Assembly: GCA_958418815.1 (NCBI GenBank)
Contig: CATZGB010000058.1
Location: 1 to 12,168 of the forward strand
DNA: 12,168 nucleotides
From: an uncultured Bacteroidales bacterium
Lineage (GTDB): Bacteria > Bacteroidota > Bacteroidia > Bacteroidales > Muribaculaceae
Direction of reading: 5' to 3'
Position numbers and translations under genes: made by a program
In this document: positions 6,099 to 12,168 of the stretch, piece by piece
How the letters are laid out: the number at the start of each line of letters is the position of its first letter
How positions within the stretch are numbered: position 1 is the first letter of the stretch
Notes under the pieces: model-generated
What the model was told of the DNA's origin: nothing
What the model saw: the letters and a program-made list of their open reading frames with translations, nothing else
Databases searched by the model: none

Positions 6099-6246
6099 AT
6101 TTTTTTGGGTGTTTTTTGTCATTTTTGTGCTGAACGTGGGTTGACGCGGGTTGATTTCGTATGGAGCGGCAGTCGGAGAGGCAGCCCCGGGGGTAATCGT
6201 TTTTTGTTTTTTTAATATAGTGGGGGAGAGATTTCGGGCCGATAAG

Positions 6247-6277
6247 TTGGCGGTCTTGAAACAAGTATGTAACTTTG
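6247..6277 (+). promoter_or_regulatory. Promoter of the GT2-pyrC unit
   Basis: TTG (6247-6249), 20 bases, then TAACTTTG (6270-6277) matches the Bacteroidota -33/-7 pattern with the same spacing as the GH3 and amylase promoters. Because the -7 box covers the TTG at 6275, that codon cannot be a sensible start for the following gene. Confidence 0.72.
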
Positions 6278-6328
6278 CGGGGAGAATCGGAACCCGAATA
6301 TTCATCATCCCCCAAAACACAGACTCAA

Positions 6329-7081
6329 GTGGAAGCCAGAAGCGACTCCGTGGTCATCATCCCGATGTACAATGAAAAGGAAAACGCCGCGGCCATCATC
6401 GACGCGGTGATCGGCCTGCCGCGCCGCTTCGACGTGCTGGTGGTCGATGACAACTCCCCCGACGGCACCGCCGGAATCGTGCGCGACAAGATGGCGCAGT
6501 ATCCGGGCCGTGTCGACCTCCTCGAAAGGAAAGGGAAGCTCGGGCTGGGGACCGCCTACATAGCCGGTTTCCGCCGCGCCCTCGACAATGGCTACAGCTA
6601 CATCTTCGAGATGGACGCTGATTTCTCCCACAACCCCCAAGACCTGCTCAAACTTTACGACGCGTGCGCCACGGGGGGTATGGATGTCGCCGTCGGCTCG
6701 CGCTACCTTACCGGGGTGAATGTCGTCAACTGGCCTATGGGGCGCGTGCTGATGAGCTATTTCGCCTCGAAATATGTCAGGGCCGTCACCGGGCTTGATG
6801 TCGCCGACACCACGGCGGGCTTCTGTTGCTACCGCCGCGAGGTGCTGGAGACAATGGAGCTTGACAAAATCCGCTTCAAGGGCTACGCCTTCCAGATAGA
6901 GATGAAATTCACCGCGTCGAAATGCGGCTTCAAAGTAGGGGAGGTGCCGATTGTCTTCGTCAACCGCGTGCTGGGCACCAGCAAGATGTCCTCCGGGATA
7001 TTCAGCGAGGCGTTTTTCGGGGTGATGAAGCTCAAGATCTCATCCTGGACGCGCAAATATCCGCATCCACCCAAGCGCTGA
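6329..7081 (+). CDS. GT2 glycosyltransferase, polyprenol-phosphate mannose synthase-like
   Basis: A 250-residue GT-A-fold transferase of the dolichyl-phosphate-mannose synthase (DPM1-like) group. It should move a sugar, typically mannose from GDP-mannose, onto a polyprenyl phosphate at the cytoplasmic membrane face. Motifs are VVIIPMYNEKEN near the start, VVDDNSPDGT with Asp40/Asp41, the metal-binding MDADFSH (Asp96, Asp98), GSRYLTG (123-129), and FKGYAFQIEM (183-192). There is no C-terminal membrane domain, so it matches the short soluble form. I chose GTG 6329. The upstream in-frame TTG at 6275 lies inside the promoter, and the first ATG (6365) would cut off the first beta-strand. pyrC follows after 63 bases without a terminator, so the two are probably co-transcribed. 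The sugar donor is inference. Confidence 0.85.
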   Translation: MEARSDSVVIIPMYNEKENAAAIIDAVIGLPRRFDVLVVDDNSPDGTAGIVRDKMAQYPGRVDLLERKGKLGLGTAYIAGFRRALDNGYSYIFEMDADFSHNPQDLLKLYDACATGGMDVAVGSRYLTGVNVVNWPMGRVLMSYFASKYVRAVTGLDVADTTAGFCCYRREVLETMELDKIRFKGYAFQIEMKFTASKCGFKVGEVPIVFVNRVLGTSKMSSGIFSEAFFGVMKLKISSWTRKYPHPPKR

Positions 7082-7144
7082 CCGCCCGGGCCCGCAGGCA
7101 ACCCGCATATCCCTTTCCCCCTCCAATTGTCACATTTCCCAGCG

Positions 7145-8506
7145 ATGAAACCGATATTATTCTCAAACGGCCTGATATTCAACGATGGATTCCGCTTCAT
7201 CGGCACTATCGTGGTGTCGGGCGGGATGATACGCCGCGTCGACAGCGGACGCATAGACCTGCGTGATGTCGACACCGAGGCTTACGACATCGTCGACTGC
7301 GAGGGGAAGATGGTCATGCCCGGGGTGATAGACGAGCATGTCCATTTCCGCGACCCCGGCCTGACAGAGAAGGGCGACATCGCCACCGAGAGCCGCGCCG
7401 CGATAGCCGGAGGGGTCACCACATACTTCGACATGCCCAACACCCGCCCGGCCACCACCACCCTGGATGCCTGGGAGGAGAAGAACGCCCGCGCGGCGGA
7501 GGCCTCCGTCGCCAACTACGCCTTCTTCATCGGGGCCACCAACGACAACCTCGACCAGCTGATGAAGGCCGACCCCACGCGTGTCCCCGGAGTCAAGCTC
7601 TTCCTCGGCTCATCGACCGGCAACATGCTTGTCGACGACGACTCGGCCATCTCCGCCCTCTTCCGTTCATTCAAGGGGGTGATAGCCTGCCACGCCGAGA
7701 GCGAGCAGATAATAGCCGCGTCGCGCGAGGTCCTGAAACGTGAATACCCTGACGGCATACCGGTAGGGCTGCATCACATCCTGCGCTCGCGCCAGGCATG
7801 CGCCGTCGCCTCCGGCCACGCCATAGAGCTGGCCCGCCAGACCGGCGCGCGTCTCCACCTGATGCATGTCACCACAGCCGACGAGCTCGCTTTCCTCACC
7901 CCCGGACCCCTGGCCAACAAGCGTGTGACAGCCGAGACATGCCCCCACTACCTGCTGTTTGACCACGAATCGGTGGCCCTGACCGGCGGCCTGACCAAAT
8001 GCAATCCCGCCATAAAGACCGCCGACGACCGCGACGCCCTGCTGCGCGCCGTCAACGACGGTCGCATCGACATCATCGCCACCGACCATGCCCCCCATCT
8101 CCAGGCCCAGAAACAGGGCGACGCGCTTACAGCCGCCTCGGGGATGCCCTCCGTGCAGTTCTCCCTGCCGCTGACCCTGCAGCTCGCCCGCGACGGCCAC
8201 TTCGCCTACGAGAAGGTGGTGGAGAGGATGTGCAACAACCCCGCCCTGCTCTACAACATCGACCGCCGCGGATTCCTGCGCCCCAACTATTGGGCCGACA
8301 TCGTCGTGGTCGACCCCGACACCGACCGCGAGATTACCGACGGCGACGTGGTCAGCGCGTGTGGCTGGACCCCCTTCGCCGGGATGCGCACAAGCTTCGC
8401 CGTGGAGCAGACATGGGTCAACGGCCGCCTGGCCTATGACAGCCGCCGCCCCGACCCCTTCACCGGCGACCAGACAGCCCTGGCCGTGCGTTTCAGCCCT
8501 TTCTGA
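7145..8506 (+). CDS. pyrC: Dihydroorotase (class I, PyrC)
   Basis: A 453-residue amidohydrolase that closes carbamoyl-aspartate to dihydroorotate, the third step of pyrimidine synthesis, in the cytoplasm. All metal ligands are present: His65 and His67 in DEHVHFRDPG, carboxylated Lys151 in VKLF, His183 in ACHAES, His241 in LMHVTT, and Asp314 in ATDHAPH. Arg69 and the asparagine of DMPN fit the dihydroorotate-binding set. Length and motif spacing fit the roughly 450-residue class I enzymes rather than the shorter E. coli type. The ATG at 7145 is preferred to the in-frame TTG at 7127, which would add six unconserved residues. It lies downstream of the GT2 gene on the same strand and presumably shares its promoter. 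I see no strong terminator after the stop. Allantoinase is a related family but is less likely given the motif set. Confidence 0.93.
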   Translation: MKPILFSNGLIFNDGFRFIGTIVVSGGMIRRVDSGRIDLRDVDTEAYDIVDCEGKMVMPGVIDEHVHFRDPGLTEKGDIATESRAAIAGGVTTYFDMPNTRPATTTLDAWEEKNARAAEASVANYAFFIGATNDNLDQLMKADPTRVPGVKLFLGSSTGNMLVDDDSAISALFRSFKGVIACHAESEQIIAASREVLKREYPDGIPVGLHHILRSRQACAVASGHAIELARQTGARLHLMHVTTADELAFLTPGPLANKRVTAETCPHYLLFDHESVALTGGLTKCNPAIKTADDRDALLRAVNDGRIDIIATDHAPHLQAQKQGDALTAASGMPSVQFSLPLTLQLARDGHFAYEKVVERMCNNPALLYNIDRRGFLRPNYWADIVVVDPDTDREITDGDVVSACGWTPFAGMRTSFAVEQTWVNGRLAYDSRRPDPFTGDQTALAVRFSPF

Positions 8507-8684
8507 CGTGACGGCGGCGCCCATTCGCCATCCATGATTGCTATTTGACGCGGAAACAGTGTGGCCCGTTTGTGGATTACGCGGAAAATGCCTATCTTTG
8601 CGGCAGCGTAACTAATACCATACGTCTACATTCACAACTTACATTCATTTCTTTAACCATCATTTTACACCCTTACCGACTCTC
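8507..8684 (+). promoter_or_regulatory. Amylase promoter and leader
   Basis: TTTG (8569-8572), 20 bases, then TATCTTTG (8593-8600) is a full match to the Bacteroidota promoter. The leader to the ATG at 8685 is about 78 bases, poor in G, with no Shine-Dalgarno sequence. ACGCGGAAA occurs twice (8548-8556 and 8579-8587), 31 bases apart, flanking the -33 box. This could be a regulator-binding direct repeat, though that is inference. No other gene is visible in the gap after pyrC. Confidence 0.75.
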
Positions 8685-11675
8685 ATGAAAAATATGAACA
8701 GGTACCTGCTCGGTGGCCTTATGGCCTTGACGGCGGGAACAGCTCCGGCGGCTACATTCGTCGGCTCGCGCGACGACTTCCGCGACGAGACCATCTATTT
8801 CGCCATGACGACACGTTTCTATGACGGCGACCCTGACAACAACGTATACTGCTGGGACGGCGTGCTGAACGTCAAAGACCCCGAGTGGCGCGGCGACTTC
8901 AAGGGCCTCATCAAGAAACTCGACTACATCAAGGCCCTGGGCTTCACCGCCGTGTGGATCACCCCCGTGGTGGAGAACGCCTCCGGTCTCGACTACCATG
9001 GATACCACGCGATGGACTTCTCGAAGGTCGACCACCGCTACACGTCGAAGGACGCGACAGCCGCCGACGCCGACGTGGCTTTCCAGGAACTCATCGACGA
9101 GGTCCACAAGCGCGGCATGAAGCTCATCCTCGACATCGTCATCCAGCACACCGGAAACTTCGGCGAGGCCAACCTCTGTCCGATGTTTGAGAAGGACTAC
9201 ACCAAAGACCTGGCCGACATCAACGCCTCGATGAAGCCCCTCACCGTCAGCAACGGCGGCGTCCTCCCCGACAACTACCTCTCCCTCAAGGCCGCCGACC
9301 AGTATGGCGCGCGTCTGGCCCTGATGAAGAACTCTGACTTCACCAACAAGGACATCCACAACCTCTACCACCACAAGGCTTGGTTTGACTGGGACGACCC
9401 CTCGCGCTGGTGGGGACAGATCGCAGGTGACTGCGTCGACCTCAACACCGAGAACCCCCGCGTGACCAACTACCTCGTGGAGTGCTACTCCCGCTTCATC
9501 AAGATGGGTGTCGACGGCTTCCGTATCGACACCGCCGGCCACATTCCCCGTCTGGCCTTCAACAAGATGTTCATCCCCCAGCTCCACGCAGCCGCCGAAA
9601 GCCCCGAGGCCAAGGCCAAGCGTGGTAACACCCCTTTCTTCATGTACGGCGAGGTCTGCGCCCGCTCGATGGAGGTGATCTACCGCGGCGACAACTACAA
9701 CTGCTCCCCCTGCTACTACACCTGGAAGGAGAACAAGGACTACGCCTGGGACATGAACCCCGATTCATGGGACAGCGTGGTGGCTATCCCTACCCAGACT
9801 GAAGGCTCCCAGGACTACTTCACCGTCTCGGGCCACACCAACTGGGAGTCTGTCCTCCAGTCGGCTGCCGATGACCTGGGCCACGCCTCTTCAATCCTGC
9901 GCCGCAGCGACAACGCCACCCTCAACGGCAACGAATACCACACCCCCGACCACTCCCAGCACTCCGGCCTCAATGTCATCGACTTCGCGATGCACTGGAA
10001 CTTCAACTCCGCCGCCGGGGCCTATGGCGTGCGCTCGCAAGACTGGCTCTACAACGACGCCACATACAATGTGGTGTATGTCGATTCCCACGACTACGCT
10101 CCCGACAGCAACTACCGCTTCACCGGCACCCAGGACACCTGGGCCGAGAACCTCTCGCTGATGTTCACCTTCCGAGGCATCCCCTGCATCTACTACGGAT
10201 CGGAGGTTGAGTTCCAGAAAGGTAAAGACATCGACAAGGGTGCGGTCATCGCCCTCAAGGACTCAGGCCGCGCTTACTTCGGCGGATACATCGAGGGTGA
10301 CGTCAACGTGACCGACTTCGCCGAGTACAACGGCGCGACCGGCAACCTCGCCTCGACCCTCTCATACCCCCTGGCCCTCCATATCCAGCGCCTCAACAAA
10401 ATCCGCGCGGCTGTCCCCGCTCTCCGCAAGGGTCAGTACAGCAATGAGGGATGCTCTGGCAAGATGGCCTTCAAGCGCCGCTACACCGACTCCACCACCG
10501 ACTCTTACGTGCTGGTGACCATCAGCGGCAACGCAACTTTCACCGGTGTCCTCAACGGCCGCTATGTCGACGCTATCACCGGCGACGTGAAGACCGTAAC
10601 CGACGGCACCCTGACCGCTTCCTGCTCAGGCAAGGGCAACCTCCGCGTCTATGTCCTCGACACCGACAAGACCAAGGCCCCCGGCAAGGTAGGCGTTGAC
10701 GGCAAATACCTCTATGGCAGCGCGCCCGTCGACGGCCAGTGGACCGAATGGCCCGACGAGACAATGCCCGAGGAGACCTGGACAGAGAAACCTGTCGGCG
10801 GCGGCGTGGTTGTCGGTGGCGACCGCGAGGAGCCCGAAGAGGTCATCGCCCCTGCCATGGCAAAGGGTGAGCAGGCCATCTTCCTCGAACATGACTCCTG
10901 GAACCCCGCCACCGCCTGGATATGGAGCAGCAGCTCCAACTACACCGGCGGCAGCTGGCCCGGCCAGAGCATGACCTACCTCGGAAACAATGTCTACAAA
11001 TGGACTTACACCGGAACCGGCAAAATCGCCGATGACGCGAAGATCATCTTCAGCAACGCCGGAAACAACCAGTCTGACAAAGACGGCTTCAAGTTTGTCA
11101 ACGGCGGTTACTACACCCTCAACGGCTATGTGAAGACCATCGAGGGCGCAGGCGAGATTCCCGATGATCCCATTCCCCCGATAGGTGACGCTGGGGAGTA
11201 TGTCTACTACTACGACAACTCCCTGTCAAACTGGTCGTCGGTTTACGCTTACTTCTGGGACGGCAACGGCAACAAGGAATACCTCGGCAGCTGGCCCGGC
11301 ACCAAGATGACCCTCGAGGGCAACCTTTACAAAGTTTCCTTCACCACCACTGACAACATCGCCAAGCCGATGATCATCTTCAACAACGGCGGCAACGGCA
11401 GTCAGACCGGAGACTTCACAGCCCAGAACTACGGTGTGTACAACCAGAACGGCTTCATGCAGTCTGGCATGGCTGATGTCACCGCCGCTCCCGGCATGAA
11501 AATCTACACCCGTGGCGGCTCCATCGTCGTCGAGAGTCCTGTGGCCGGAACTGTCACTGTCACTTCGATCGATGGCCGTTCGCTCGTGCGCGAGGTGTAT
11601 GAGGGTACCAATGTCCTGACCGACTTCGCCCCCGGCTTCTACATCGTCAACACCACCAAGCTCTACCTCCGCTGA
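8685..11675 (+). CDS. Secreted multidomain GH13 alpha-amylase with two CBM26-like modules and a C-terminal sorting-like domain
   Basis: A 996-residue enzyme that should cut alpha-1,4 bonds of starch or related glucans outside the inner membrane. The signal peptide ends near APA-ATF (20-25), with no lipobox, unlike SusG. The GH13 catalytic domain covers about 30-660: region I DIVIQH (150-155), nucleophile Asp282 in GFRID, acid/base Glu323 in YGEVC, and transition-state Asp470 in VDSHD. An acidic/glycine linker (about 685-725) is followed by two starch-binding modules resembling CBM26 (about 730-816 and 838-926), each with an SWPG motif. The last 60 residues, ending LTDFAPGFYIVNTTKLYLR, resemble a type IX secretion C-terminal domain. 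Wobble use is strongly C-biased, which suggests high expression. It has its own promoter and no SusC/SusD neighbours in view. Pullulanase or other GH13 activity is possible, but amylase is likeliest. Confidence 0.9.
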   Translation: MKNMNRYLLGGLMALTAGTAPAATFVGSRDDFRDETIYFAMTTRFYDGDPDNNVYCWDGVLNVKDPEWRGDFKGLIKKLDYIKALGFTAVWITPVVENASGLDYHGYHAMDFSKVDHRYTSKDATAADADVAFQELIDEVHKRGMKLILDIVIQHTGNFGEANLCPMFEKDYTKDLADINASMKPLTVSNGGVLPDNYLSLKAADQYGARLALMKNSDFTNKDIHNLYHHKAWFDWDDPSRWWGQIAGDCVDLNTENPRVTNYLVECYSRFIKMGVDGFRIDTAGHIPRLAFNKMFIPQLHAAAESPEAKAKRGNTPFFMYGEVCARSMEVIYRGDNYNCSPCYYTWKENKDYAWDMNPDSWDSVVAIPTQTEGSQDYFTVSGHTNWESVLQSAADDLGHASSILRRSDNATLNGNEYHTPDHSQHSGLNVIDFAMHWNFNSAAGAYGVRSQDWLYNDATYNVVYVDSHDYAPDSNYRFTGTQDTWAENLSLMFTFRGIPCIYYGSEVEFQKGKDIDKGAVIALKDSGRAYFGGYIEGDVNVTDFAEYNGATGNLASTLSYPLALHIQRLNKIRAAVPALRKGQYSNEGCSGKMAFKRRYTDSTTDSYVLVTISGNATFTGVLNGRYVDAITGDVKTVTDGTLTASCSGKGNLRVYVLDTDKTKAPGKVGVDGKYLYGSAPVDGQWTEWPDETMPEETWTEKPVGGGVVVGGDREEPEEVIAPAMAKGEQAIFLEHDSWNPATAWIWSSSSNYTGGSWPGQSMTYLGNNVYKWTYTGTGKIADDAKIIFSNAGNNQSDKDGFKFVNGGYYTLNGYVKTIEGAGEIPDDPIPPIGDAGEYVYYYDNSLSNWSSVYAYFWDGNGNKEYLGSWPGTKMTLEGNLYKVSFTTTDNIAKPMIIFNNGGNGSQTGDFTAQNYGVYNQNGFMQSGMADVTAAPGMKIYTRGGSIVVESPVAGTVTVTSIDGRSLVREVYEGTNVLTDFAPGFYIVNTTKLYLR

Positions 11676-11723
11676 TTCCCCTCCGGCCAACGCCGGTGAC
11701 AGCGCGGGGAGCATCCCCCCAAT

Positions 11724-11763
11724 ACAGCCCCGCTGACAGGCCCCCGCCTGCCGGCGGGGCTGT
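11724..11763 (+). terminator. Terminator-like compound hairpin after the amylase
   Basis: ACAGCCCCGC (11724-11733) pairs perfectly with GCGGGGCTGT (11754-11763). The loop holds a second perfect stem, CAGGC/GCCTG (11737-11741 and 11746-11750). It begins 49 bases past the amylase stop. The tail is CCCTTTCCC rather than a clean T run, so it may be a weak intrinsic terminator or a 3'-end stabilising structure. Confidence 0.55.
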
Positions 11764-11784
11764 CCCTTTCCCCCCACCTCCCCC

Positions 11785-12107
11785 CCGAAATCCACCCCAC
11801 GCCGCCCCCTGATGTCCCGGATTCCACCCCCGCCTCCCAAAACCATTCCCGAAACCATCCACGAATCCGTCCCCGATACCCCGGAATCCGCCCCCGCCTC
11901 CCCCTGATGTCCCGGATTCCACCCTCACCTCCAAAAAACACCCCCGAAACCGCCCGTGAATCCACCCCACGCCGCCCCCTGATGCCCCGGATTCCACCCA
12001 CGTCATCCCCAAACCATTCCCGAATCCATCTCCCGAATCCGTCCACGCCTCCCAAAAAAACATCCACGAATCCACCCCACGAATCCATCCACGAATCCGT
12101 AGGATTC
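11785..12107. repeat. C-rich degenerate repeat field built on GAATCC/GGATTC
   Basis: About 320 bases of strongly strand-asymmetric, C-rich plus-strand DNA. GAATCC occurs eight times (11863, 11884, 11958, 12022, 12035, 12068, 12081, 12093) and GGATTC four times (11819, 11914, 11989, 12102), often as CCACGAATCC or CCCGGATTCCACC. A 39-base unit at 11791-11829 recurs at 11961-11999 with one mismatch. Its last 24 bases also recur at 11901-11924. The field ends with the inverted pair GAATCC-GTA-GGATTC (12093-12107). Open frames across it are low-complexity and I do not regard them as genes. Spacing is irregular, so it is not a CRISPR array. Confidence 0.8.
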
Positions 12108-12119
12108 ATTAATTATTAG

Positions 12120-12155
12120 CCGGGGGTTGGCGGCCGACAGGCCGGTAACCCCCGG
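12120..12155. repeat. REP-like compound hairpin at right edge
   Basis: CCGGGGGTT (12120-12128) pairs perfectly with AACCCCCGG (12147-12155). Nested inside, CGGCC (12131-12135) pairs with GGCCG (12140-12144) around GACA. There is no T tract, so it is not a standard terminator. The nested, GC-rich, gene-free placement resembles a repetitive extragenic palindrome. Copies elsewhere in the genome cannot be seen from here. Confidence 0.6.
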
Positions 12156-12168
12156 TAAATACGCCAGG

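Noticed and set aside
5754..6320. A 188-residue minus-strand frame across the tRNA-Ser region
   Set aside because: It runs through a clear tRNA gene, its terminator and the hip operators, so it cannot be a real gene.
6275..6328. Upstream TTG start for the GT2 gene
   Set aside because: The TTG is part of the -7 box TAACTTTG, so it would not be within the transcript.
8673..9587. A 304-residue open frame antisense to the amylase
   Set aside because: It is a by-product of GC-rich codon use in the real gene; its Val/Glu/His-rich sequence has no domain.
11785..12107. CRISPR array
   Set aside because: Repeat units are degenerate, unequal in length and irregularly spaced, with no constant spacer size and no cas genes.
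11647..12109. Long open frames on the minus strand rich in Gly, Arg and Trp
   Set aside because: They are direct translations of the GGATTC-type repeat field, low in complexity, overlap in two frames and resemble no protein family.

Overview
The window looks like chromosomal DNA from a gut Bacteroidales, most likely Muribaculaceae or a close relative. Four lines of evidence point there. The coding DNA is GC-rich with strong C/G wobble use. Transcription starts follow the Bacteroidota pattern (TTG, 20 bases, then TAnnTTTG) rather than the sigma-70 pattern. Most starts lack a Shine-Dalgarno sequence. The gene content is carbohydrate-degrading enzymes plus housekeeping genes. The genus assignment is inference.

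Layout from left to right. Bases 1-250 are AT-rich, with several inverted repeats and a possible gene or insertion-sequence end at the edge; they finish at a plus-strand terminator (252-289). A minus-strand operon follows: promoter at 4098-4128, an exported GH3 beta-glycosidase (bglX-like, 1739-3988), a CE7 acetyl-xylan esterase (407-1711) 27 bases further on, and a terminator at 352-390. This pair could deacetylate and trim xylan-type oligosaccharides. No SusC/SusD genes are visible.

Next comes a three-gene minus-strand cassette, hipB-hipS-hipT (5709 to 4225), a split HipA toxin-antitoxin system of the HipBST type. The genes overlap, base composition is lower in GC than the neighbours, hipT carries an extra N-terminal CxxC/HxxxC zinc-ribbon-like motif, and three inverted-repeat operators lie exactly 41 bp apart upstream of hipB. 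Upstream of the cassette, on the same strand, is tRNA-Ser(CGA) with its own promoter and terminator. The operator core recurs in the tRNA variable-arm sequence.

On the plus strand, divergent from the tRNA, are a polyprenol-phosphate-mannose-synthase-like GT2 (6329-7081) and dihydroorotase pyrC (7145-8506), probably co-transcribed. A separately promoted 996-residue secreted alpha-amylase follows (8685-11675): a GH13 domain, two CBM26-like starch-binding modules, and a C-terminal domain resembling a type IX secretion sorting signal. Downstream, 11676-12168 holds a GC-rich terminator-like hairpin, a C-rich degenerate repeat field built on GAATCC/GGATTC, and a REP-like compound hairpin at the right edge.

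The strongest candidate for something underdescribed is the HipBST cassette with its phased operators. The GAATCC repeat field with the edge hairpin comes second.
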